Source: Pectinophora gossypiella (taxonomy: Eukaryota; Arthropoda; Insecta; Lepidoptera; Gelechiidae). Taken from it: a stretch of DNA of 64,000 bases. Numbering within the stretch: position 1 is the first letter of the stretch; every line of letters begins with the position of its first letter. The stretch covers positions 12,751,438 through 12,815,437 of the forward strand of contig NC_065415.1 of NCBI RefSeq assembly GCF_024362695.1. The letters are read 5' to 3'. Of this stretch, positions 1 through 8,800 are shown piece after piece. The notes under the pieces were generated by a model, which worked only from the letters and a program-made list of their open reading frames with translations, had not been told where the DNA came from and searched no databases. A program made the translations under genes and the position numbers.

Positions 1-83
1 TAGTATAAGCCTACTTACTTCGGTTAAGTTCGGTTCCGTAATTTCACGGACACGGATCGAATGTAGTGTGATAATTAAGTAAT

Positions 84-500
84 GAGGGACTTTCCAGGCA
101 ACGTTTCAGAAAATAATATAGATGGCGCTGTTCAGATTTAACGTGATAATTCCCTATTTTCTCATTACTCTGTTATAAAATTATTCAAAAATATAATGTA
201 ATGGCAGAAGCATGTATCAAAATAATTGTTGCTTGATATTTGGATCAGATTATCTATAGAATTATGTTGCTACCTGTAATGCTTCTCGTTATTTTGATCA
301 GAATAATAATGGGTGGAAGATGTAGGTATTGTGTCTGGGTGTAATAAAATGGGTCATCATTTATACCAAAAACAAGGATAAAAGATGTGCAATATATGAC
401 TGTTATCCAAGATGTACGAAGGTTAACGTGAAGGTAAACTTTTACAGCGCCATCTACGTATATACATATTTTTTTGGAGGGGCGTAGCCTAAAAATCCCT
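84..500. mobile_element. MITE-like inverted-repeat element (GATGGCGCTG family), copy 1
   Basis: The left end reads GAGGGACTTTCCAG and carries the block ATAGATGGCGCTGTT followed by TTTAACGTGATAA. The right end, reverse-complemented, reads TAGGGATTTTTAGG with GTAGATGGCGCTGT and a similar AACGT block. The two ends are therefore diverged inverted repeats about 75 bp long around a unique centre. A second copy lies at 13496-14206, and the central part alone recurs at 23323-23480. No coding capacity is seen, and the target duplication is not clear. It is probably a non-autonomous DNA transposon of unknown superfamily. Confidence 0.5.
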
Positions 501-844
501 AATTTAGTAAACAGGTAGGTTAAGCAGTTAGTAAATTTTTGTTTGTTTGTATGTATCTGAAACATCCTGTAACTAACGCAATTAATGCACAAGAGGAAGG
601 TGAAATTAACTGAGACTTGTAATTAATTTGGTAGGTAGCGGCGGGAACGTTAATTTGCAATTCCTTTGATGTCACTGAACGTCATTGTAAGAGTAATCTG
701 ATCCGGTGACAGGGTTTTCAATCATTGGAAATCACTCGGAAAATGATCTAAGTTTGAGGAAGCGAAGAACGCTCGGTAAAAAATTTAATTAACGTTCTCT
801 CGTTCGATTGCCTTTATTATTTTTAGTTTATGGAGTTATTCTGT
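501..844. other. No feature recognised
   Basis: AT-rich sequence without a usable ORF, hairpin or repeat that I can place. Confidence 0.4.
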
Positions 845-1330
845 TACGTAAGTAGGGTTCCGAACCTGAAAAATGGAACCCTTATGATTACTTTGTAATG
901 TTGTCTGTCCGTCTGTCTGTCAAAACCCTTTTTCTCCACATTTTTCTCCGGAACGCGTGTAGATATCAAGTTGAAATGACCATGTAATATTTATGTCTCC
1001 GGTCCCTTGAAGCTGTAAAAAAATCAAGTTTCTAAATCAACGCAATTCCGAGATATTGCCGTTTTTTTACCCTTATTTCCGTAGTAGGGGCATCAAAACC
1101 TATGGGTACTTCCCATAGACCTGGTAAACCAATCACGACCTGTGTCGATGTATGGAGACAACAGTGTTATTCAATGGTAGAAAAAAAATTTTTGCGATAA
1201 CAAAGTTATTTGCAGTTGGGAGGCAAACTAATCGCAATCTATGTTGATGTACATATAAATAGTTTTTCAACGGTAAAGTCAAAGCCTCCTATGAATTATC
1301 TTAGGTAATTTATGGATATCCTTATAAATA
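845..1330 (+). repeat. Interspersed repeat starting GTAGGGTTCCG
   Basis: The segment begins AGTAGGGTTCCGAACC and continues through GGAACCCTTATG and a short CTGTC-type microsatellite (901-921). This arrangement resembles a very common lepidopteran interspersed repeat. No termini or target duplication could be set, and it ends in A/T-rich simple sequence near 1330. Assignment to a superfamily is not possible from this copy. Confidence 0.4.
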
Positions 1331-1519
1331 AATAAATAAATAGATAATAAAATGCGAATAGAATATTGCTATTAATACTTATTTAACCCTTTTATTGTTA
1401 TTGAAAGGTTTCACAAAACCTACAAGTGTACTTAGTCATCAATATTGACCTCGACTCGACACGCCTCGTCAGTAATGAAATAGAGTAAGTATGTGAAAAA
1501 TGCAAAGGTGTGTGCGAAT

Positions 1520-1871
1520 TAGGAAATGTAATCCCGACTCGAGATCGCAAATTCGAGATCCCGCGGATTTCGGGATCTCGTCTAGTTCATAAAAAAATGT
1601 AAAGTTAGGATGGCTGAATACAATGAAAACTGCTTGTTTGTTTGATAGTGATAGTGATGATAATTAAAACAAAATATTATTTGAAAGAACACAAAAACCA
1701 ATCTTCAATATTACTAACTAAATAATTAAGTTGTCTTTGGAAATCAGCATAATCAAAACTAAAAGGAATCTTGAATGGGATCTCGACATATTATGCTTCG
1801 GGATTGATCCCGAAAAATTACACGAGATCTCGCAAGATCGGGATCCCGCAAGATCGGAATTGCATTTCCTA
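1520..1871. mobile_element. hAT-like MITE with 8-bp target duplication
   Basis: The element starts TAGGAAATGTAATCCCGA and its other end, reverse-complemented, reads TAGGAAATGCAATTCCGA, a terminal inverted repeat of about 18 bp. It is flanked by the 8-bp direct repeat GTGCGAAT (1512-1519 and 1872-1879). An 8-bp duplication with TAGG-type ends fits the hAT superfamily. The subterminal regions carry multiple GAGATC, GGGATC and GATCGC motifs, which could be transposase-binding repeats. There is no transposase ORF, so it must have been mobilised in trans. A 5' fragment of the same family is at 22150-22300. Confidence 0.75.
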
Positions 1872-1879
1872 GTGCGAAT

Positions 1880-2299
1880 GCAATTTTCCTACTAACTCTA
1901 TCTCTGACATAGTTAGTTACTTAGCTAGGAACGTTGTCTTTGTGTTCTGGGGCAGGCATTATTACCACTCCGTGATCACTCCAACCTCGCCAAGTACCCA
2001 GATCCTACCTGTTTTGATTGATTAAATCCACAAGCTGGATTTAACTTGTGGTGCAAGGCAATCGAGTCGGGTGTTGCCCTTTAGTAGTACGTTGGGGCTT
2101 AAAAGGTTATTAAAATGTGAAGTCTCAATTTGAGGCTTTTTCAGTCTGAAAGCTTCAAGCTTTATTTATATCTAAGTTTTAATTAAACAAAATATCAAAA
2201 GATGTTTATGATTTAATTTTCTATTTATTTTTATATAGATATAGGGAGTGGAATTCCGTCTTCTGTATTTCCGAATGCATCTATCTCGGTCGCTCATCT
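1880..2299. other. No feature recognised
   Basis: Mixed AT-rich sequence. I see no coding, RNA or repeat signature I can name. Confidence 0.4.
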
Positions 2300-2521
2300 A
2301 ACTACTATATATTTACCTACTAAATAAATAGTAGCCGGGACATACTGCTTAACGTGCCTTTTGAAGCACGGATCCTCTTACTTTCGGGAAAACAGGTGAA
2401 CAGTCCGCAGTGTAACCAAACTAGGGATCACAAAGTGATTTTTGCAATATCTCTCCACCAGAATTTGAACCCGGGACCTCTGAATCGTGAGCTAACCGCT
2501 CAACCACTGCACCATGGAGGC
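2300..2521 (-). mobile_element. tRNA-derived SINE (SINE-B type), truncated, antisense
   Basis: Read on the minus strand, the right end gives a tRNA-like head with an A-box-like TGGTGCAGTGGTTGAGCGG and a B-box-like GGGTTCAAATTC. The SINE body follows (GTGATCCCTAGTTTGGTTA, then GTGCTTC..AAGGCACGTTAAGC). The tail shared by fuller copies is missing. Base changes in the B box suggest an old copy. Fuller copies are at 25899-26204 and 36239-36603. Confidence 0.75.
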
Positions 2522-2846
2522 CGTATGACTATAATGATACGCATCATTGAGCCTTTATTTTCATTAGTGAAACATTTCTAACAATCCCAGAGAGAAATGG
2601 ATGCTTTAGACCTAACCACGTTATGATAGCCGTTTTGACTTATTAAAGTAAGTACTTAGAGCAATTTGCTCCGTCAATATATTTATAAATTAATTTGAAA
2701 CTTGATGAACACAACGAAGTACAACAATTTGCTCATTTTAAATGTCACAAGATAATAAATCAATTACAATGTCATGGCTAATAATAATTATAAATTAATT
2801 ATGTATAAAAAAAAATACATTCAAGTAATTACAATAAAATACAATG

Positions 2847-3113
2847 TCAATTTTTAATAAAATCGTCCACAGAATATAGCTCCATATCCAACAAAAGGTT
2901 TTTTAGACGGTGACCGAATGATACGTCACATACCTCATTTTTTATACTAGTGAGTAGTTGCTCATATAACGTCGGACCGATAACGCGCGGGGTCTTAGTG
3001 GCGAGAGTGGTACGTAAGTGGTACATAAGTATAGGACATATACAAACGAATAAAATAAGCACAACAGGCGGCTTTATTGCTAAACAGCAATTTCTGCCGG
3101 GATGAAAGAACAT
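2847..3113 (-). pseudogene. LINE reverse-transcriptase C-terminal remnant
   Basis: The minus strand is open for 88 codons and ends with a segment reading VIGPTLYEQLLTSIKNEVC..LYSVDDFIKN. This resembles the extreme C-terminus of Jockey/CR1-group LINE ORF2 proteins, where a conserved (N/T)x(L/Y)xxLxxxIK block precedes a short LYSVDDF-type end. The endonuclease and RT catalytic core are absent, so this is a 5'-truncated dead copy. The antisense of its upstream part (GCTGAACAGCAATTTCTGC-like) resembles the LINE tails at 42308 and 51657. Clade assignment is tentative. Confidence 0.5.
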
Positions 3114-3352
3114 AGCTACTATGCGCCTGTGGCTACCCCTTAGGAGATACAGGCGTGATGAAATGTTATGTTAAAATTCTAGGTATTGTTGAATTTAGTC
3201 TGGAGCTTTTCGTAACGTAAGAATAAAAACCTATAAACCTAAATAAACAAATCAAATATATTTGTTAAATAAATGTAATACAAATAACAGGTCACAATTT
3301 TTTTTATAATAATACTATCAAATATACAAATCAAATGAAATATTATTATATA

Positions 3353-3578
3353 CTGGGTGTTAGTGACATGGTAACGAATACTGAGGGGGATGGTTGACCA
3401 TGATTCTGAGTTGATATCAAGTGGAATTTTCAGTCGGAAAATTCATGAATATTTTTATGTTTTTTTAAATTATTTTCAGTCCATACTTTTGCGACGGAAA
3501 AATTAACTTGATTTGAACTCAGAATCATGGTCTCAATCAGTCCCTCAAAGTTTTCGTTACGATGTCACTAACACCCTG
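3353..3578. mobile_element. TA-flanked palindromic MITE (mariner/Tc1-like ends)
   Basis: The 226-bp element is an almost complete palindrome. It starts CTGGGTGTTAGTGACAT and ends in the reverse complement ATGTCACTAACACCCTG, with TA at both outer edges. Inside, CATGATTCTGAGTTGATATC and AAGTGGAATTTTC recur in inverted form. A TA target duplication with a TIR beginning CAGGGTGTTAG fits a Tc1/mariner-mobilised MITE. There is no ORF. The single-stranded form would fold into one long hairpin. This is one of at least seven copies in the window. Confidence 0.75.
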
Positions 3579-3604
3579 TAATACTTTATTGCAAATAAAC
3601 TTAA

Positions 3605-3794
3605 CACGTTCACTATTGTTGTGTTACTGAAAATTGGATATCAACCTCTCACGGGCAATGTTATTTTTCTATAAACACACTGGAATTTTTGTACATAGAC
3701 ACACTATGGCAGGAAAAAATGCCCCACATATGGGACATGCACGTATGAGTTTCAAATTTATTGCCTCATATGTGGTCCATACGCAGTGAACGTG
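3605..3794 (+). mobile_element. TTAA-flanked MITE (piggyBac-like), copy 1
   Basis: A 190-bp element with about 13-bp terminal inverted repeats (CACGTTCACT .. AGTGAACGTG) lies exactly between two TTAA tetranucleotides (3601-3604 and 3795-3798). TTAA duplications are the hallmark of piggyBac transposition, so mobilisation by a piggyBac-family transposase is inferred. It is non-coding. A second copy of the same length lies in opposite orientation at 57334-57523, and a truncated one at 19290-19401. Confidence 0.75.
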
Positions 3795-3910
3795 TTAACA
3801 TTAACATACAGAAATAACACAACCAATTAATAATATTCATAATTGACTGTCTGTTTAATTTGCTTACGTAAGTAGTTTAATTGTTTAACGTGTTTTGAAT
3901 CCCGGTTATT

Positions 3911-4138
3911 TTAAATTTCCCATTTCACTTCACAATTGAGGTGAAATAATAAAGCTAGGAGTAAAATACCCGTAGAGGCGGCTCTGGGTTTCCTAATGGT
4001 TGGAATGTCAATAACTCCAACGCTCAGGCTCTCCAGGTGGGATGCCGATGCAAAAATTGGCATTCCCCAGCTTCCTGCCACCGCCGTGAAGGTATTGAGC
4101 ATTAAGACGCATTGTACGGTATAATCAGGTACATACAT
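3911..4138 (-). other. Unassigned block with a 75-codon minus-strand reading frame
   Basis: The minus strand is open for 75 codons. The GC content at 3970-4090 is higher than in the surroundings, and the translated segment GSWGMPIFASASHLESLSV lacks any motif I recognise. It may be a piece of an untranslated LINE or SINE region rather than a gene, because known LINE tail sequence begins just downstream at 4161. There is no start context or splice evidence. Confidence 0.2.
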
Positions 4139-4160
4139 ACATTACTAAGTACTTTATTTA

Positions 4161-4300
4161 TGATATCGGCACCAGACTTGCACCACTGAGTTGTTCATTT
4201 ATCTTAAGTGCAGTTTCCACTAACACAGTTGGCTCGACTATCATAGATGGCGAAACGGCCAGCCACCAGTTGGGTAAAAATTCATGTAACTTTAATTACA
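4161..4300 (+). repeat. LINE 3'-UTR fragment (TATCTTAAGTGCAGTTT family)
   Basis: The segment carries ACCAGACTTGCACCACTGAG, TTTATCTTAAGTGCAGTTT, CACTAACACAGTTGGCTCGA and ATAGATGGCGA in the same order as the fragments at 35277-35440, 50325-50510 and 62577-63055. The longer copies end GGGATATAGT(C/T)G(T/C)GAG.TTATGT, so this is part of a LINE 3' region, likely RTE-like. This copy lacks that tail. Confidence 0.5.
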
Positions 4301-4322
4301 AGTAAAATAATTACAAGGCACT

Positions 4323-4675
4323 ATTCAGAAATCAGAATCATTTATTCAACGTAATTATCATGGATAAACTTGTTGAAGGTCAATGTAACATTTTAGAATT
4401 TTAAGTATACGTCATTTTGCAAGGTGTTATGGCTGAGGAGAAGAAATGACAAGAGACTGCAACAGCAACACATCTTTTATATCAATGAGGGTATACATTA
4501 CAAGTTTTTTAACTAACTAGTTAATAACTAGAGGAAGACATTTAATACTAGACATTTTTATCATGCAGGTAATCATTAATCTTATAATAAGTTTTTTTAC
4601 ATAAAGTAAGCTTCAAATGAGCTTTAAATTTATTTTCTGACAAATTTAAAATATTATCTGGTATTTTGTTGTAAT
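4323..4675 (-). mobile_element. 5'-truncated LINE tail, sister of 55617-56409
   Basis: Antisense to the window, this segment matches the end of the LINE remnant at 55617-56409 over its whole length. It covers the last ~40 codons (YNKIPDNILNLSENKFKAH-like), the stop, the 3' UTR with CCATAACACCTTGC, and the repeated tail GATTCTGATTTCTGA. The match stops abruptly at 4675, which marks the 5' truncation. A 13-bp perfect inverted repeat sits at that junction (4673-4685 with 4700-4712). Confidence 0.75.
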
Positions 4676-4712
4676 CGATACCAGCAGCGTTAAAATAAAG
4701 CTGGTATCGATT
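4673..4712. repeat. Perfect 13-bp inverted repeat at a LINE truncation point
   Basis: AATCGATACCAGC (4673-4685) and GCTGGTATCGATT (4700-4712) are exact reverse complements separated by 14 nt. The left arm begins where homology of the truncated LINE ends. Confidence 0.8.
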
Positions 4713-4839
4713 CCAATGTTCATTTTAAGTACTTATATTTTCTATAATTTGATGGCCTTGTGTACTCGTTTGTGTTTGGCTAAATAACAAACACAAGGTG
4801 GGATTAATACTGTATAGAAGGGGAAACATTGTAAGTCTG

Positions 4840-5075
4840 ACTCTCTTGCCGCCTGGCTGGAGTTGGTCACCGGGCCTCCCTCAACAGGGCCTCACCTGGT
4901 GGGCAGACTCGCCGGCGGCAACACCGGATTTGACAGGGCTCACGGAGGGGCGATTTTCGCCCATCGTAGCCCGTCCCTGTGCCCCGCCCGTCTTTGCGGG
5001 CGGCGATAGAACCCGCATTAAAAAGGCTTGCCCCGAAAATGTCTCCCCGTCGCGGGCGAAGAGATGAATACCAGT
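4840..5075. other. GC-rich island in AT-rich surroundings
   Basis: Base composition rises sharply here, with runs such as GGGCCTCCCTCAACAGGGCC and GCCCGTCTTTGCGGGC, each able to form a local hairpin. Both strands are open over most of the island, as expected for GC-rich DNA, so that is not evidence of a gene. The translations show no recognised domain. It could be the 5' end of a LINE or other transposon, or a diverged CpG-rich regulatory block. Confidence 0.3.
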
Positions 5076-5454
5076 GTGTCTGACTCTCTTAGCATATGCA
5101 TGCATATAACGTGCTGCCAGATGTGGTAAAACCTTGAGTATTCGATAAGGCAGCGGCGGGTGGCGGTTGTATCACCATCTGCGAATCGCCCCGGTCGTAG
5201 ACAAACTAAACCAATGTCTACGACTCCGTTCTCCAAGGCGCAATTTGGCTGCCAAGTTGCATAAGTAAATAAGGAGCGTGACTTGGAGACGCTGCAGAAC
5301 GGCAAATATGAACACGTATACGACCCATACAATGACAGTTTGTCTTAAAGTTTTGCGACAAGGTCAATATAAGATATCTAGTCGCTTAGCGATATAGTCT
5401 TTAATGTAGTTAGTTTGTCATATTGCTACCTAGATAATCTGAGACTAACCCATA
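5076..5454. other. Unassigned sequence
   Basis: Moderately GC-rich, without a recognised repeat or gene. CGTAGACA and TGTCTACG at 5196-5224 form a small inverted repeat. Confidence 0.3.
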
Positions 5455-5598
5455 CCAGCGGGCTTAGCACCGTAAGCGCGCGGCTCTTTCTCGCCTCGAC
5501 ATACGTCACCCGTCACTCTCTCACAGTACTGCACAGAAAGAGACTCTCTCTGTCGCGGCGAGAAAGAGTCACGTGCTTACGGGGTGCTAGGACCGCAA
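5455..5598. mobile_element. Palindromic MITE (GGGCTTAGCACCG ends), copy 1
   Basis: The left end reads AGCGGGCTTAGCACCGTAAG followed by CTCTTTCTCGCC. The right end is its degenerate reverse complement (GGCGAGAAAGAGTCACG .. GGGGTGCTAGGACCGC). The centre carries CACAGAAAGAGA. The whole ~145 bp folds on itself and has no coding capacity. A better preserved copy is at 54507-54649. The superfamily is uncertain because no clean target duplication is visible. Confidence 0.6.
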
Positions 5599-5679
5599 GC
5601 ACTCTTTATAAAAATCTCATTCCTACCGTGTGTTGCCTTTACCGCGTAACGAGACAGACAGTCCCCCTTACTAAGGACA

Positions 5680-6000
5680 TAGAATAAGGAATACTATGTA
5701 TAGAAGGGTAACTCTCCGCTCCCGACCGGCGTCTGAGCTAGGTTTACCTCACCCCCCTCGAACATAGTTTACACTTGAATTGTATGGTGTCAGACGTCAC
5801 GCACACAGATGCGCGTGTACGATAATGTCAATGTGTATTTGTGTAACAATAGGTCGTTTGTATGATGTGTCCGGGGTGTGCTAAAAAGTAAGCGGCTTAG
5901 GCTAAAATAAGTAAATCCGAGAGGGGGTGAGGTAAATATACGAATTGATTGGTGCGGGGCGGAAAGTTACCGTTCTGTACGTAATATTATTCTTTATTTT
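5680..6000. mobile_element. TIR element ~320 bp (AGAATAAGGAATACT ends)
   Basis: The left end ATAGAATAAGGAATACTATG, then AGAAGGGTAACTCTCCGC, is matched in reverse complement at the right end (GCGGAAAGTTACCGTTCTGT .. TATTATTCTTTATTTTAT), giving inverted repeats of about 40 bp. The interior contains CACACAGATGCGCGTGTACG and GGGGTGTGCTA. Partial copies share these interior blocks at 29996-30132, 43320-43485 and 57240-57320, and a short one at 60047-60066. It is a non-autonomous DNA transposon. Confidence 0.65.
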
Positions 6001-6400
6001 ATAGTGCTGTGTTATAAACAGAAATCTTATTGGAAGTTGATTTCTTGTTCGATAAGCCGGGACTTTGATTCCGGAACATCATTGAGAGGAATTAGGAATT
6101 ACGATTATTTTGGTCTTCAGAAAACAGTACCTTTATGTTATTCTCTATCTTGAAGTCTCTTACTGAATATTTTATACAAATCTTAAAAGATAACACGCAA
6201 AAGTAAAGTCAGATTGAAAAATTATAAGGAAAAACTGGGAATGTTAAATTCTGTGATGCCCAAAGGAATTTCCGTCTCGTGTAGTGACGAAAATGAATTG
6301 GGATTTTGTGAATTTTGCGTAATATTAAGTCTGTTGGGACGCTTATATTGGTAGGGATATTAATGTCCCGTACATCATTCACTTACACAGGTACAGGTAT
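6001..6400. other. No feature recognised
   Basis: AT-rich sequence; nothing identified. Confidence 0.4.
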
Positions 6401-6560
6401 CAGTGATGTGGGGAAAAAGTCTGCCAAACTGAAGTGGGACTGGGTCGGACACGTTTGTCGGATGCATCCGGAGTGATGGGCTCGAGTTGTTACCCACTGG
6501 ACACCTCAAGGCGGGTATAGAAGTCGAGGTAGACCGCGTAAAAGGTGTGACGACTTAACT
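6401..6560 (+). pseudogene. RTE-type LINE C-terminal remnant with in-frame stop
   Basis: The plus strand encodes a segment reading AKLKWDWVGHVCRM, an in-frame TGA, then WARVVTHWTPQGGYRSRGRP-R-KRCDDL. The pattern K(W/F)xW(A/V)GH..R, then W.PxxGxRxxGRPxxRWxDD, is the well-known C-terminal block of RTE-like LINE ORF2 proteins. The TGA and the absence of RT motifs mark it as a dead fragment. It is followed directly by a MITE arm at 6574. Confidence 0.75.
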
Positions 6561-6573
6561 GTGGTGTGGTATC

Positions 6574-6636
6574 GGCTCAGAATCACGGTCTGATCATTCC
6601 TCAAAATTTTCGTTACGATGTCACTAACACCTTGTA
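6574..6636. mobile_element. Single arm of the TA-palindrome MITE
   Basis: GCTCAGAATCACGGTCTGA through TCGTTACGATGTCACTAACA and CCTTG, followed by TA, is the right half of the palindromic MITE seen whole at 3353-3578 and 46287-46505. The left arm is missing. Confidence 0.65.
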
Positions 6637-7207
6637 TAGAAGATAGATTCGTTTTTCATCCACAAAGATAGTCCCTATGTCCCTTAAGATAACACTAGGA
6701 CTTCCATTATTTTGTCAAACAGACTACTGTGGTTCGGGTTTGAGAAATGAGCATACTTCTTCCCCTAAGGTATCGTTGTTTTACGATGTCTGTGCCATAT
6801 AATTATGTCACCGAACTACTGACCTAGACTTAGATACTTACCAGGGAGATTAGCCAAATTGCAAGCGATTTCCAAAAGTATCCTGATAAAAAAGTATGGG
6901 ATTGACATAAAGGACTTAATTGTCAGAATCGTTTGTAAATTGGTTATGGCCCCTGTACAGTCTTCTATGGAGTATTTAAGGCGATTACTCCACCGACAAG
7001 GACGCAGCTCTTAAATAAAGAGTGAGTGAGACAGTCTTCTAATATCATGTACCCACTTTAGAACCCAGTCGCACTATCCTATTTGATATTTAATGGGTTT
7101 AATTTGTCAAAAAAGTTAATGTCCCATGGTATCAAAGTGTACGTATGCATATTAGTACTCGCGACCGTACCAATATTGTAATGTTTTTGAAATTAATAAG
7201 TATAGTA
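6637..7207. other. No feature recognised
   Basis: Scattered short sequences, including CGGCGATTACTCCACCGACAA-like text near 6980 that resembles retroelement debris. Nothing here can be annotated firmly. Confidence 0.3.
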
Positions 7208-7447
7208 ACACAGGAACTGTAACCTGGTATCTGACAGAGGGCAGCAGGATCTGTCAGTACTATTCAGAGGCGGAGGACAGGAGTCCTAGTACGGCTTTCG
7301 AATAGACTACTCTGGGCGCCATGCCATTCCATTTGCGTCAGACTGAGTAGTGCGGGGCGAAAGGCAAGAGGGAATCCACTGCCCTGTTTTTTCCTAAAAT
7401 AGTAGCATGGAAAATGATACACCGACAAGAGCGTGGCTCCTAAATTA
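7208..7447 (+). mobile_element. TGA-tailed retroelement unit, truncated copy
   Basis: The segment reads GAACTGTAACCTGG, CTGACAGAGGGCAGCAG, TCAGTACTATTCAGAGGCGG, AGGACAGGAGTCCTAGTA, TACTCTGGGCGCCAT and GACAAGAGCGTGGCTC in the order of the complete copy at 62596-62899. Both the 5' part and the (GAT)n tail are missing. The palindromic AGGACAGGAGTCCT motif is retained in all copies. Confidence 0.7.
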
Positions 7448-7486
7448 ATGGTTTTTTCTTGCAGCTTCTTTTCCCCGGCTATACAG

Positions 7487-7600
7487 GTTGTGAGAAGCTG
7501 CAGTAGTTTTAGGCGGATGAGACGTTCGGTACGTAAAAATTGACGATTCAAAGTGTAACTATGTTACCTACTGAATAAAGATATTTTTGAATTTGAATGA
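7487..7600 (+). repeat. LINE 3' end (TGCAGTAGTTTTAGGCGGATG family)
   Basis: TGCAGTAGTTTTAGGCGGAT, GAGACG, then TATGTTACCTACTGAATAAA and GATATTTTTGAATTTGA. The same succession is at 33250-33365 and 38443-38551. AATAAA in the context ACTGAATAAAGATATTTTTG acts as the 3' signal, and the end is the short repeat ATTTGA. Five-prime sequence differs between copies, as expected for 5'-truncated LINEs. Confidence 0.6.
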
Positions 7601-7674
7601 TAATGAAGAAAAATAAACGGTGTTGAAAAGTTTTTGCGCCACTTTTTCTCGCCTGTCTTATGTATTGAGATGTT

Positions 7675-7764
7675 CACTCAAAACTTCCTCCACTCGAAAC
7701 TTCCTCCGCTCGAAACTTCCTCCACTCGAAACTTCCTCCACTCGAAACTTCCTTCACTCGAAAC
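7675..7764. repeat. 16-bp tandem repeat, 5.6 copies
   Basis: The unit is CACTCGAAACTTCCTC, repeated from 7675 with single-base variants (CACTCAAAACTTCCTC, CGCTCGAAACTTCCTC) and a TT change in the fifth unit. The 16-bp period is not a multiple of three, so the reading frame across it (7634-7819) does not give a repeated peptide and is unlikely to be coding. Confidence 0.9.
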
Positions 7765-7984
7765 GGTCTCATCTGAGCATTTTGGGTATGTATGTTTGAC
7801 ATTTACGTCCTCATCTTGAGTCCTTTATAAGTAAAAACACTCCTGCAAGCAGAAGTCGACCATAATCATATTCATATATTTCGTAATAGTTATGTTATTA
7901 AATGACATATTATTATGGAAGATATTATAATAATACAATAATGGTACTTAAGTATTAAGTGGTAAATTTTATGGTATTTTAAAA

Positions 7985-8278
7985 TTCTTCAAAGATTTAC
8001 AAAGTGTGTTCGAATAGCCAGGATTTAAGCCTACTTTTGAAACATTTCAGTGATGGCGCGTCAACGATTGATTTAGGCAATCTGTTATACACGGTTGGCC
8101 CAGTCACATGAGTCAGTTTGTTGGACTTGGCGGGTCTGTGTCTGACAGGTTGGAGTCTACTCGCGTGCCGTAGCGTTACGGCCTGGTCCCCGCGCAGTTG
8201 ATACCCATCAATATGTGTGTGTACGTACACAGCAATTTGATAAATTACGACAGACGGGAGTGTAAGTATTTCCAATTA
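7985..8278 (-). pseudogene. LINE (Jockey/CR1-group) ORF2 C-terminal remnant
   Basis: The minus strand is open for about 92 codons: MEILTLPSVVIYQIAVYVHT, later YQLRGDQAVTLRHASRLQPV, then VTGPTVYNRLPKSIVDAPSL, then KCFKSRLKSWLFEH. The order of a (I/L)TLPS..Y(I/E)..V(Y/F)V block, an R-rich linker, and a (V/L)YN(R/K)LP..I...SLKxFK.RLK..L block is characteristic of C-termini of Jockey/CR1-type LINE polyproteins. The catalytic domains are absent. This is a 5'-truncated dead copy without a nearby promoter. Confidence 0.75.
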
Positions 8279-8279
8279 T

Positions 8280-8600
8280 ATTGCCAACATAAGAATAATC
8301 ACGGCATGCCTCACTGGTGTAAGCTTGAGTTAAGGTTGAGGCGTCGTCTGAGAATACTAATTTTGATTTGAGTTCGAGGTCTTCCTTAAGGTCGCCTTAA
8401 CTGAGAATGGACTCGAAGAAGGTTCAAATTCTCCTCTTAGAATACGGGTGTTAATCTGAAGAATTCCTTGGGCAGCATCTTGTTCTTGTGTTATATTGTG
8501 AGAAGAAAGAGCGGCAACTCCGCGAACGAATGTAATCTTCTATCGTGTGGGTTGTGAGGTGAATTACCAATTATAAAGTGTTTCCATTTTTAAAAATCTT
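8280..8600. other. Unassigned, with a SINE-B tail scrap
   Basis: Only the antisense SINE-B tail CTATCGTGTGGGTTGTGAGG at 8539-8558 is recognised. GGCGTCGTCTGAGAA (8340-8354) is shared with 10547-10561. Confidence 0.4.
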
Positions 8601-8603
8601 AAA

Positions 8604-8800
8604 TATAACGGGTTCCTACCGCGTTTAAATCAGGGAAATATTATTACTACCTACTCCACTCCAATCTCATCACTCATCCCGTGATCATGGCACTTGCAAC
8701 AGTGTTGAAATATTAGGAGTCTCATATTTCTCTGATTTAAACGCGGTAGGAACCCGTTATTATGTGTTTTAATTATGGTAATAACCACGTAAACTTAAAA
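8604..8800. mobile_element. Compact inverted-repeat element, copy with inverted core
   Basis: TAACGGGTTCCTACCGCG..TTTAAATCAG at 8605 is mirrored by CTGATTTAAACGCGGTAGG.AACCCGTTA at 8733. Between them lies the conserved family core CCCGTGATCATGGCACTTGC .. GGAGTCTCATAT, here antisense to the flanking right end (TATGTGTTTTAATTATGGTA ..). It belongs to the family whose other copies carry 10-15 bp target duplications (31966, 36376, 37935). Target duplications are not clear for this copy. Confidence 0.6.

Noticed and set aside
254..592. 112-codon minus-strand open frame
   Set aside because: It overlaps an inverted-repeat element and its composition follows local A/T bias; no motif.
7634..7819. Repeat-containing peptide frame
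   Set aside because: The underlying tandem repeat has a 16-bp period, so the peptide is not repeated in frame; not coding.
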